Part shown: piece by piece, positions 17,059-24,958 of the stretch
How the letters are laid out: every line of letters starts with the position of its first letter
Position numbering within the stretch: the first letter of the stretch is position 1
Assembly: GCA_903873585.1 (NCBI GenBank)
Contig: CAIQOV010000029.1
Location: 1 to 32,808 of the forward strand
Direction: 5' to 3'
DNA length: 32,808 nt
From: an uncultured Rhodobacterales bacterium
GTDB lineage: Bacteria > Pseudomonadota > Alphaproteobacteria > Rhodobacterales > Rhodobacteraceae
Notes under the pieces: generated by a model
Seen by the model: the letters and a program-made list of their open reading frames with translations, nothing else
Database searches by the model: none
What the model was told of the DNA's origin: nothing
Translations under genes and position numbers: made by a program

Positions 17059-19884
17059 TCACACAGTCAAAGACGCCGCATCGACAAGGACCGAACTGGT
17101 CCCCCCGACTGAGTTTAAGGTTAGCTGAACGGCGTTGCCCGCTAGATCACTCAAAGTGCCGCCGTTCAGAGCAATGCTGCTGGCCACGGTTATGCCGTCA
17201 GCGTCGGTCGTGCCGCTGGGAACAACCGCCTCAAATACCAGCGCGGAGCCGGTCCCCGATACATAATTCGCGTAAACGGTGGCGCCGCCCACGTCTAGCG
17301 CAATGCGCGGTGTGCCATTTGTCGTGTCAGCTGTAACATCTTTTGACCAATTCACCGTAAAAATCAGGCTTTGCCCAGCCCCATAAGTCGCATTGCTCGG
17401 CACCGTGACCGATGTCACGACGGGGGCGATCATGTCGACGGCGTAGTTGGCGGTGACAACTGAGCCAACCCCCGCATTTCCGGCTCTATCGGTCAAATTG
17501 GCCATGTTTAGGCTGATAACGTTTGTGGGGCTATTCACGTATCTATTCGGCGTCAATATAGCTGTCCACCGCTTCCCATCAAAACCCAAGCTGCCAAGCC
17601 CATGAAGTGTTCCGTTGGCAACTGTCATGTCATCATAGGAAAAACCCATCACAGGCTCGTCGAAGGTGATGGATACGTTCCCTTCTTGCTCTTTGTTCAA
17701 GGTGGATGGGTTTACACTAATCGTCGCTGTCGGGCGCACGGTATCAACGGCGTAGTTGTTGCTGTTAACTGTGCCGCTGCCGGCACTTGGGCCAGCAAAG
17801 GTCACGCCAGTCATGTCTAGGACAATAACGTTTTCGGTTTCAGAAGTGGCCGCTGCGGGGGTAAAGGTTGCGGTCCATGTGACGTTATCGGCACTGACAA
17901 CATCTGTAAGTGCGCCGCTGGGGATTGTTAGATCATCATTGGTGAAATCTGTCACCGCTGCGGTGAAAGTAAAGGTCACTGTAGATGTTTCGCCAATGCT
18001 TAACACGTTGTCGGCAACTAAAATGCTCGCATCTGGAAGCGCAGTATTGACAGCATAATTGTTGCTCTCGGCTATGCCTGACCCCCGATTGTAATTTACG
18101 TCAAGAATTTCATTCATTAACAATTGAATTACATTGGTGGAGGCCGTAGGTGCTGAATTGATCTCTAGCGTTGATGTCCAAGTCGTTCCGCCGTCCAAGG
18201 AGGAGAAGTCCGTCAATGATCCTCCGGCCGGAACAATGAAGCTCTCTAAATCAGGGGCATAGCCCAAAGGTTCGCTGAAGGTTACGGTCACCAAAGACGA
18301 ATCCCCGTCGTTTAACTGGTTGTCCGCAATGACGATGGTTGCTGTTGGGGCCGTCGTGGATTTGGGCTTTTCTACATAAATACTGACAGTGTCTGCGACT
18401 GGGTCGGTATACTGGCCATGGCCCACAACCAACGAGAAGTTCAGTACCGCGTCGCCATCGACCCAAGCTGGGGCGGTGAATGTTGGCATCGCGGCCGTTG
18501 CGCTGGATAATGTGACGGTAGGGCCTGCGGTTTGGGTCCAAAGATAGGTCAGGCCGCTGCCGGTGGAATCTGCCCCGTTCAGCGTGACGGTCGCCCCTGA
18601 AACGACAGTCTGATCCCAATCTGCGTATGCGTGAACTTCGACGCTGTCTTGAACGATAACGGCACTGGTCGCCCCAACACTGTTAAGGGTAAGCACCGCT
18701 GCATTGCTCTGCCAATCAACGATAGAACCCCCGTTCAAATCAATACTGCCGGCAACGCCGACGCCGCTGCCGGTCGGATCATCAGCACCCGTCTGCACTA
18801 TATATTGAAAAACCAATGCAGCGCTGCCCGAACCTGAGCGATAGGTGGCATAAACGGTGCTGGTGCCCGCGGTCAGGGCAATGCGCGGCGTTCCTGTGAC
18901 TGCAACATTCTCTGACAGATTGACGGTAAAGGTCAGGTTTTGGCCAAGCCAATAGTACCCAGCGCTTGGCACGCTGACCGATGTAACCGTCGGACTTGTG
19001 CCGTCCGTTAGGACAAAATCCTTGTTGTACCCCAGCGATGATGCTGCCCCGAGCGCGGGCAAGACCAAAGCGGCATTCAAGGCGTCGCTGTCTTTGATCG
19101 TTCCCCCGTTCAGCTCCAATGCCGTCGAGCTAGCGTAGTCAAGATCAGCGGTAGAGTCGGCGGCTTGAACGGTGTATCTAAAGGTCAGCACCGAAGTGCC
19201 CGTGCCCGAAAGATAGGTCGCGACCCCGTCGGTTGCCCCGGTTTCCAATTGCAATTGCGGCGTTCCTGTGACGGTAACGGGCCTTTCAAACGTCACGTCA
19301 ATGTCAAACGTATCCCCGGTGCTATAGGTGCCATTTGTTGCCGTAGAGGTGACGCCCGTTATGCCTGCACCGTAATCAATATTGATAGATTGGGGGCTGG
19401 TTTTGCCAGCGATTACGCTAAATGTAATTTTTCCGAACGTCGTTGTGGCTACAAAATCATTATTGGTCGTATAGGGCTCAAACGTTCCGGGGTTATTCAC
19501 ATCAGCACTATACCATTTCGCAGTGATGTTATTTAATTCGGGTATCGAGGGTGTTCCCATAAAGTTATTCCGAGTTGCGCTAACCTGTATATCAGAATTG
19601 TTAACAATACCGTTAATGGATTGTTGATAATATGAAAATTGAAAAGCATTTGAATTACGATAAAAGTAAAGGCGAACGCCATTTTTCGGCAAAGCTGTTG
19701 GACGGCTGTTATTGGCAAAAGAACTGCAGGTTCTTGCATCATAATCTATGACGAACGTCGATCCGTCTTCACTGCTTATGTCACCTGTTCCGGCGCAGGT
19801 GACCGAACTGTGCGTCAAGGTGCCAAACAGAGATAGGAAAGCAGCAATGAAAGCTACATAAGCGGATCGACGAAAGCGTGACAT
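17059..19884 (-). CDS. Large surface adhesin, N-terminal part with Ig-like repeats
   Basis: 941 aa to a TGA at 17059. The ATG at 19884 follows AAAAGGG and begins a signal peptide (AYVAFIAAFLSLFGTLTHS, 8-26). A unique domain with two Cys follows (to about 170), then repeated beta-sandwich modules of about 90-130 residues with the motifs GTYSTGDTFDIDVTFERPVTV, GTPRIAL...TVYATYRSGSGSAALVFQY, and TVTFSEPL...WTSTLEI. One PKD/REJ-like module is recognisable (DQTVVSGATVTLNGADSTGSGLTYLWTQTAGPTVTL). These are typical of secreted or surface-anchored adhesins. The frame does not shift after the TGA: SVTVPTNGTYRTGQN continues directly in the next ORF. So this is the front of one gene of about 1650 codons ending in a beta-barrel. 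As it stands the product lacks its membrane anchor. Confidence 0.85.
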   Translation of the reverse strand: MSRFRRSAYVAFIAAFLSLFGTLTHSSVTCAGTGDISSEDGSTFVIDYDARTCSSFANNSRPTALPKNGVRLYFYRNSNAFQFSYYQQSINGIVNNSDIQVSATRNNFMGTPSIPELNNITAKWYSADVNNPGTFEPYTTNNDFVATTTFGKITFSVIAGKTSPQSINIDYGAGITGVTSTATNGTYSTGDTFDIDVTFERPVTVTGTPQLQLETGATDGVATYLSGTGTSVLTFRYTVQAADSTADLDYASSTALELNGGTIKDSDALNAALVLPALGAASSLGYNKDFVLTDGTSPTVTSVSVPSAGYYWLGQNLTFTVNLSENVAVTGTPRIALTAGTSTVYATYRSGSGSAALVFQYIVQTGADDPTGSGVGVAGSIDLNGGSIVDWQSNAAVLTLNSVGATSAVIVQDSVEVHAYADWDQTVVSGATVTLNGADSTGSGLTYLWTQTAGPTVTLSSATAAMPTFTAPAWVDGDAVLNFSLVVGHGQYTDPVADTVSIYVEKPKSTTAPTATIVIADNQLNDGDSSLVTVTFSEPLGYAPDLESFIVPAGGSLTDFSSLDGGTTWTSTLEINSAPTASTNVIQLLMNEILDVNYNRGSGIAESNNYAVNTALPDASILVADNVLSIGETSTVTFTFTAAVTDFTNDDLTIPSGALTDVVSADNVTWTATFTPAAATSETENVIVLDMTGVTFAGPSAGSGTVNSNNYAVDTVRPTATISVNPSTLNKEQEGNVSITFDEPVMGFSYDDMTVANGTLHGLGSLGFDGKRWTAILTPNRYVNSPTNVISLNMANLTDRAGNAGVGSVVTANYAVDMIAPVVTSVTVPSNATYGAGQSLIFTVNWSKDVTADTTNGTPRIALDVGGATVYANYVSGTGSALVFEAVVPSGTTDADGITVASSIALNGGTLSDLAGNAVQLTLNSVGGTSSVLVDAASLTV

Positions 19885-19902
19885 ACAAAGGCCCTTTTGC
19901 AA

Positions 19903-20107
19903 ACCCTGGGTGAAAGATTTGAACGTCTGGTGAGGATCAAAACAAAGTGTTAGGATTTATTCCTAAATCATTTGCGGAAACAAAAAACCTAAACTTTAGG
20001 ATGATTTTTCTATCTTAAGGATAGAAATCATGTTTCATACGCACCAATCATTACGCTAAAGTCCCAAAAACGCGCTTAGGGTTCTTGTTGGAACGCGGCG
20101 CTTTAGC
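19903..20107. promoter_or_regulatory. Adhesin upstream region with clustered TTAGG/CCTAA palindromes
   Basis: AT-rich DNA before the adhesin start holds a run of dyads: TTAGGA-TTTAT-TCCTAA (19950-19966), CCTAAACTTTAGG (19988-20000) and CTATC-TTAAG-GATAG (20010-20024). All share TTAGG- or TAAGGA-like half-sites, so this looks like a multi-site operator. Confidence 0.5.
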
Positions 20108-20336
20108 CTAAAGGCCGGCACGTTTGCGGGCTTTGAAGGGATCAAAATCGAAGGGCTGCGCGGCGCCAGACTGTTCCCCCGCGATCAGGGCCACTTGCAG
20201 GGCTTTTACCTTTGCCTAGTGCTCTTCCAGCAATCGTAAGCCGGCCCGCATCACTTCGCTGGCAGAGCCGTAACGAGCAGCTTGCACCCAAGCGGGTGAA
20301 GTGATCCCCGAGGGAAACGGATGTATTTCTGCTCAT
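20108..20336 (-). pseudogene. Decayed ParD/CopG-type antitoxin gene
   Basis: From the ATG at 20336 the frame reads MSRNTSVSLGDHFT, the standard ParD start. The sequence then jumps frame (with loss of about ten codons) to ARYGSASEVMRAGLRLLEEH, has a TAG stop, and continues AKVKALQVALIAGEQSGAAQPFDFDPFKARKRAGL to the original stop at 20108. Every block of a ParD antitoxin is there in order, but a deletion/frameshift and a nonsense codon make it inactive. No ParE toxin frame is seen on its downstream side (19903-20107). Confidence 0.85.
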
Positions 20337-20724
20337 AGCTTCGGCCTCTTTGAGTGCCCAAAGAAATACCAATATTTGTTACTTTGGATGGCCTTGCGAG
20401 ACTTAAGGGTCGCAGATCTCTCAAAGCGGCTAATCGGCTGAAAATTCGCGATTGGGTGGTAGCTCATGCAACTGGCCGCTGCGCCTATGTCACCGACATA
20501 ACCGCCGCAGTGGTGTTTCCTATGATCCAAGGGCCAAACTCTCGGGCACTGCTCCAAAGTCTGATCCCAGATGCGGATCTGACAACCGTGAAACGCTGGA
20601 CGTTCACACATGGCCACATTGATGGCACGCGTGTCATGATTTCGCGCACGGGCGTCAGGGGAAATTGGAGTTCGAGCTTTTTGTTCCCGCAGATGAGGCG
20701 GCAGGCGTCTGGAATGCCCTATTC
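20337..20724. other. Unresolved stretch between the parD and IS66 remnants
   Basis: A plus-strand frame starting at 20354 reads RLKIRDWVVAHATGRCAYVT and on through DADLTTVKRWTFTHGHIDGTRVMISRTG to about 20660. Past a possible frameshift another frame gives EFELFVPADEAAGVWNAL. It may be the wreck of an unknown gene. No family is recognised and no good ribosome site is visible. Confidence 0.3.
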
Positions 20725-20935
20725 TGGCGAAGGGCAATGCCGCGCAGCGCGCGCTTGGCAGCGTTGTTGGTCAGGCAGATGCGGCCGTCTTCGCCAAGCA
20801 CCTAGGTGATGGCCTTGGCGACTGGGCTTTGTTGCGACATTCGAGCGCGCTCAGCCCGCATCCAATCGTGCAAGTCATGGACCAACACGCGCGCCTTGCA
20901 TGCAGCAGGTTCGGTGCGTGCGAGCACGCACCCTA
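20725..20935 (-). mobile_element. IS66-family transposase (TnpC) remnant
   Basis: Minus-strand translation gives ACKARVLVHDLHDWMRAERARMS, then SPVAKAIT, a TAG stop, and GEDGRICLTNNAAKRALRGIAL, the conserved order of the IS66 TnpC C-terminal part. Several residues after the stop (the usual Y-x-L-x-R-W segment) are missing. No start, no accessory tnpA/tnpB genes and no ends are seen. It abuts the stop codon of thyX. It is a dead fragment. Confidence 0.85.
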
Positions 20936-21838
20936 CCCCAAAACCTCAATAAACTCGCGCCATTCGCCCTTGCTCATGCCGCTGCTCTCTTGGTCCACAG
21001 CCTCACCTGCCAGCCGCCGTTTTAGCACGGCCAAGGCCTTGGCACTCAACGTCGCGCCGCCCATGCGGTAGTCCTCAAACGCGCCATAAGCCAGCGGCAC
21101 CCAGTCTTTGACCAAGCGGCACATCTCTTCGGCATAGACGCGGATTTCGTATTGGGCGTGGCTGTCGGCCCGCAGGCGCAGGAAGTGGAACAGGTTGTGC
21201 AGATCAACCTTCCAATACCATTGGGTGTAAATGTTCATTGGCAGGTTCATCCGCGCCAATTCGCGCGCCAAGCCCTGCTGGCCTTCTTGCGAAAGCATTT
21301 CTTCATAGTGGTCATACGATGTCGCCGCGTCGCGCTTTAGCATTTCCAGCACGCGGGCGGCTTCTTCGCCCTGCAAAACCTCACCCCGCCCTTGGTTGTT
21401 CACCACCGATTGCGCGGCCAATTGCGCAGGTTCGGGAATGTAAAACTCACGGTCCAAGATAGAATAACGTGCCGAGTATTCGTTCACATTGGCGGTGCGG
21501 TGGCGGATCCACTGGCGCGCCACAAAGACCGGCAATTTGATGTGCAGCTTAATTTCGCACATCTCGAACGGGGTCGAATGCCAATGCCGCATCAGATAGC
21601 GGATCAGCCCTTCGTCGTTTTGCACGTGCTTAGTGCCCGCCCCGTAGCTGACGCGCGCGGCCTGCACGATGGCGGCATCGTCGCCCATATAGTCAATCAC
21701 CCGCACCAGACCGTGATCAAGCACGGGATAGGCTTTGTACAGGTGGCTCTCCATCCCCTCGCTGACAGCGCGCAGGGTTAGGCGGGGGGTGGCGCGAGCG
21801 GCTTCTATTTCGGCGATCTGGTCGGGCGACAGGGGCAT
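20933..21838 (-). CDS. thyX: FAD-dependent thymidylate synthase
   Basis: 301 aa. It makes dTMP from dUMP with methylene-tetrahydrofolate and NADPH, using FAD. The ThyX motif is [14 protein letters not shown] (112-125; RHR-x7-S). Other conserved parts: [33 protein letters not shown], and [19 protein letters not shown] near the C-terminal active-site helix. The length is at the upper end for the family because of the usual alphaproteobacterial N- and C-terminal extensions. The ATG at 21838 has AAAGGCC upstream. It is transcribed divergently from the glyoxalase gene across a 121-bp gap. Confidence 0.97.
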   Translation of the reverse strand: MPLSPDQIAEIEAARATPRLTLRAVSEGMESHLYKAYPVLDHGLVRVIDYMGDDAAIVQAARVSYGAGTKHVQNDEGLIRYLMRHWHSTPFEMCEIKLHIKLPVFVARQWIRHRTANVNEYSARYSILDREFYIPEPAQLAAQSVVNNQGRGEVLQGEEAARVLEMLKRDAATSYDHYEEMLSQEGQQGLARELARMNLPMNIYTQWYWKVDLHNLFHFLRLRADSHAQYEIRVYAEEMCRLVKDWVPLAYGAFEDYRMGGATLSAKALAVLKRRLAGEAVDQESSGMSKGEWREFIEVLG

Positions 21839-21959
21839 AAGTTTGGCCTTTCAGGCGTAAGATGTGGGCAAGATAGCCGCAGGCGCAGCGAATGCAATCG
21901 ACTAGCGCACGCTTGAGCTGATACACTTGCCCCTGCCCCTAAGGATAGGAATCCCCGCG

Positions 21960-22388
21960 ATGAAAGTTCGGTATCTGCACACGATGGTCCGCGTTTTGGA
22001 TCTGGAAAAGTCTTTGGCCTTTTACAAGCTGCTGGGTCTGGAAGAGATCCGCCGCTATGACAACGAAAAGGGCCGCTTCTCGTTGATTTTCCTCGCCGCC
22101 CCCGGCCAGCCCGAAGCGCCGGTTGAGCTGACCTATAACTGGGATGGCGACACGGGCCTGCCCTCAGACGGGCGGCACTTTGGCCATTTGGCTTACGAGT
22201 TTGAAAATATCTACGACATCTGCGCCAAACTGGCGGCGGCGGGTGTCACGATCAACCGCCCGCCGCGCGATGGGCATATGGCCTTTGTGCGCAGCCCCGA
22301 CAATATCTCGATCGAGATTTTGCAGATGGGCGACAGCCTGCCCCCGCAAGAGCCTTGGGCCAGCATGGGCAACACGGGTCACTGGTAA
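21960..22388 (+). CDS. gloA: Lactoylglutathione lyase (glyoxalase I)
   Basis: 142 aa, VOC fold. It isomerises the methylglyoxal-glutathione hemithioacetal to S-lactoylglutathione in the cytoplasm. Metal ligands fit His7 (YLHTMVRV), Glu56 (VELTYNWD), His76 (FGHLAYE) and Glu119 (SIEILQ), the usual H-E-H-E set. RDGHMAFVRSPDNISIEI is a family signature. The ATG at 21960 has AAGGATAGGA about ten bases upstream; the frame is open 33 bp further up but without a better site. It is convergent with mraY and shares its terminator. Confidence 0.95.
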   Translation: MKVRYLHTMVRVLDLEKSLAFYKLLGLEEIRRYDNEKGRFSLIFLAAPGQPEAPVELTYNWDGDTGLPSDGRHFGHLAYEFENIYDICAKLAAAGVTINRPPRDGHMAFVRSPDNISIEILQMGDSLPPQEPWASMGNTGHW

Positions 22389-22394
22389 CCCAAG

Positions 22395-22415
22395 GGGGCG
22401 GGCTAACCCCGCCCC
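22395..22415. terminator. Bidirectional terminator between gloA and mraY
   Basis: GGGGCGGG (22395-22402) pairs with CCCGCCCC (22408-22415) around a 5-nt loop. The hairpin starts 6 bp after the gloA stop and touches the mraY stop, so it can end both convergent transcripts. No T run is present on either side. Confidence 0.6.
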
Positions 22416-23497
22416 TAGCGCACCTTCAGCGTGGCTAGGCCCAGCATCGCCAGAATAAGCGAGATGATCCAGAAGCGGATCACAATTTGCGGTTCTGCCC
22501 AGCCGCGCTTTTCAAAATGGTGGTGGATGGGTGCCATCAGGAAGATGCGCTTCTTGGTGCGCTTGTAGTAAGCGACTTGGATGATCACCGACAGCGCTTC
22601 GACCACGAACAACCCGCCCACAATCGCCAAAACGATTTCATGCTTGATGCAAACCGCAATCGCCCCCAGCGCGCCGCCCAAGGCCAACGATCCTGTGTCA
22701 CCCATGAACACAGCGGCGGGTGGCGCATTGTACCACAAGAACCCTAAGCCCGCCCCGAACAGGGCAGCGGCAAAGACCAAAATCTCGCCCGTGCCCGGCA
22801 CGAAATGCACGCCCAGATATTCGGCGAAGTTAAAGTTGCCCACGACATAGGCGATCACGCCCAAGGTGGCCCCTGCGATCATCACAGGCATAATGGCAAG
22901 CCCGTCTAACCCGTCGGTCAGGTTGACAGCATTGGCAGACCCCACAATCACAAACATCCCGAAGGGCACATAGAACCAGCCCAGATTTACAAGCGCATTC
23001 TTGAAAATGGGCAGGGCCAATTGGCCCGTCAACGCCGCCGGATGAAAGCTGGCGGCGGCATAGGTTGCCAATCCCGCAATCACCAAGCCCAACAGCATCC
23101 GAATGCGCGACGACACGCCCTTGGTGTTTTGCTTGGTCACTTTGGCATAGTCATCGGCAAAGCCAATGCCACCAAAGGCCAGCGTCACCAAAAGCACGAT
23201 CCAGATATAGGGATTGTCCAAGCGCGCCCAGACAAGCGTGGCAAAGACCAGCGCTGACAAGATCAACAGCCCGCCCATCGTGGGCGTGCCCGCTTTGGAA
23301 AAGTGGCTTTGCGGGCCATCGTCGCGGATTGGTTGGCCCTTGCCCTGCTTGCGCCGCAACAGGTCAATCAAGGGGCGGCCGAAGAGAAAGCCAAAGATCA
23401 GTGCTGTGATAAAGGCACAGCCCGCGCGGAAGGTGATGTATTTGAACAGGTTGAAAATGCCACCGCCATCGGCAAATTGCGTCATCCAATACAGCAT
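22415..23497 (-). CDS. mraY: Phospho-N-acetylmuramoyl-pentapeptide-transferase
   Basis: 360 aa polytopic membrane enzyme, about ten hydrophobic segments. It forms lipid I from UDP-MurNAc-pentapeptide and undecaprenyl phosphate at the inner face of the cytoplasmic membrane. Seen: [28 protein letters not shown] (the Asp pair), [31 protein letters not shown] and the [15 protein letters not shown] loop. Its ATG follows the murF stop with no gap (TAAATG), so translation is coupled. It is the last gene of the cell wall run here; murD does not follow. Confidence 0.98.
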   Translation of the reverse strand: MLYWMTQFADGGGIFNLFKYITFRAGCAFITALIFGFLFGRPLIDLLRRKQGKGQPIRDDGPQSHFSKAGTPTMGGLLILSALVFATLVWARLDNPYIWIVLLVTLAFGGIGFADDYAKVTKQNTKGVSSRIRMLLGLVIAGLATYAAASFHPAALTGQLALPIFKNALVNLGWFYVPFGMFVIVGSANAVNLTDGLDGLAIMPVMIAGATLGVIAYVVGNFNFAEYLGVHFVPGTGEILVFAAALFGAGLGFLWYNAPPAAVFMGDTGSLALGGALGAIAVCIKHEIVLAIVGGLFVVEALSVIIQVAYYKRTKKRIFLMAPIHHHFEKRGWAEPQIVIRFWIISLILAMLGLATLKVR

Positions 23498-24958
23498 TTA
23501 ATCCCCTCCAAATATCTGGGCAGCGCTTTGTATCGCAACCGAGTGACCTAGTTTGCGCAATCCGTCAACGAGAAGTGACACTTTGATCCCTTTAGATCCC
23601 TTCACCAGTACCACATCGCCCGCATCAACAAGGCTGCGCAGGCGGGGTAGCAGGTCTTTCGCGTCGGCAACCCACTCACCACGTTGGGCGCGGGGCAAGG
23701 CGGCGTGCAGGGCCTGCATGCGGGGGCCAACGCAGTGGATGGTGGTGATTTGCTCTAAGCCCGCGTGATCCGCGATGGCCAGATGCAAGGCCGCTTCGCT
23801 GACCCCCAGTTCCAGCATGTCACCCAGAATGGCAATGCGGCGGCCTTGGGCGATGCGGCCCGACCCGTCTTGGGGTTGGGTCGCGATCAGCACATCCAAA
23901 GCAGCCGCCATAGAGGCGGGGTTGGCGTTAAAGGCGTCGTCGAACAGGTCAAACCCGTCATCTTCCAGCCGATCCAGCAAAATCCGCTCGCGCGTGCCGC
24001 GTCCGGCGGGTGTGGTCCACAGGCCAAGGTCGGTGGCCGCAATCACAGGGTCTAGCCCCAACGCATCAGCCACAGCCAAAGCCGCCAGCCCGTTAAAGGC
24101 AAAATGCCGCCCTGCCGAGCGGACCTTGAACAAGAACGGCACCCCCGCACGTTCGGCGCGCACGATCGTAGCACCTTCACCGACCGTGGCCGAGGTCAGG
24201 TGGTATTGTGCGTGCGAGCTGGCGCCGAAGCTGCGAATATGCGCGTTGTGGCGGCGCGCGGCGGCTTGCAGGATCGGCGTGGTATCCAGATCGGCGGGCA
24301 ACACAGCGGTTCCGCCAGCCTCTAGCCCCTCAAAGATCGCGGCCTTTTCGTGGGCAATGCCCGCAACATCGCCAAACGCCTCAAGATGGGCCGCCGCCAC
24401 CGTGGTGATTAGGGCCACATGCGGGCGGGCCAAGCGGGCCAGCGGGGCGATTTCTCCGGGGTGGTTCATGCCAATTTCGATCACAGCGAATTGGGCGTCT
24501 TGCGCCATGCGTGCCAGCGTCAAGGGCACGCCCCAATGGTTGTTATAGCTGGCCTCGGCTGCATGAACACGGCCCTGCCCGCCCAAAATCGCTCGGAGCA
24601 TTTCCTTGGTCGAGGTTTTTCCGACCGACCCTGTCACCCCCACCACTTTCGCCGCACTTCGCGCGCGGCCCGCAGCGCCAAGGGCGCTAAGCGCTGCCAA
24701 GACATCGGGCACGATCAACAAGGGGGCCGAAAGGTCAAGCCCGTCGGGAATATGGCTGACAATCGCCGCAGCCGCCCCTTTTGACAGCGCCTGCGCGACA
24801 AACTCATGCCCGTCCCGCACATCTTTCAGCGCCACGAACAAATCCCCCGGTTGCAGGCTGCGCGTGTCGATTGACACACCGCTTGCTGTCCAAGCGCGGG
24901 TGGTGGTGCCCCCCGTCGCCGCCACCGCTTCGGCCGAGGTCCAAAGGGCTTGGGTCAT
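23498..24958 (-). CDS. murF: UDP-N-acetylmuramoyl-tripeptide--D-alanyl-D-alanine ligase
   Basis: 486 aa. It adds D-Ala-D-Ala to the UDP-MurNAc-tripeptide in the cytoplasm using ATP. The N-terminal substrate domain holds SIDTRSLQPGDLFVALK. The ATP loop is VVGVTGSVGKTSTKEML (K114), followed by SYNNHWGVPLTL, IEIGMNHPGEI and FDDAFNANPASMAAAL. It overlaps the murE stop by four bases (ATGA) and ends directly before the mraY start. Confidence 0.97.
   Translation of the reverse strand: MTQALWTSAEAVAATGGTTTRAWTASGVSIDTRSLQPGDLFVALKDVRDGHEFVAQALSKGAAAAIVSHIPDGLDLSAPLLIVPDVLAALSALGAAGRARSAAKVVGVTGSVGKTSTKEMLRAILGGQGRVHAAEASYNNHWGVPLTLARMAQDAQFAVIEIGMNHPGEIAPLARLARPHVALITTVAAAHLEAFGDVAGIAHEKAAIFEGLEAGGTAVLPADLDTTPILQAAARRHNAHIRSFGASSHAQYHLTSATVGEGATIVRAERAGVPFLFKVRSAGRHFAFNGLAALAVADALGLDPVIAATDLGLWTTPAGRGTRERILLDRLEDDGFDLFDDAFNANPASMAAALDVLIATQPQDGSGRIAQGRRIAILGDMLELGVSEAALHLAIADHAGLEQITTIHCVGPRMQALHAALPRAQRGEWVADAKDLLPRLRSLVDAGDVVLVKGSKGIKVSLLVDGLRKLGHSVAIQSAAQIFGGD

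Noticed and set aside
17059-17061. Selenocysteine or programmed readthrough at the adhesin TGA
   Set aside because: The position lies in a repeat linker where no Cys or Sec is expected, and a second stop of a different type (TAA) follows in the same frame.
19903-20107. ParE toxin gene next to the ParD remnant
   Set aside because: Minus-strand translation downstream of parD gives no ParE-like sequence.
20193-20205. Possible attachment-site copy resembling the tRNA-Thr 3' end (CTTGCAGG)
   Set aside because: Only eight bases match and the sequence belongs to the ParD pseudogene.
20354-20809. Hypothetical protein of 151 codons on the plus strand
   Set aside because: Its 3' third lies antisense to the IS66 remnant, the frame appears to shift near 20660, and no ribosome site or family is seen. 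Kept only as an unresolved stretch.
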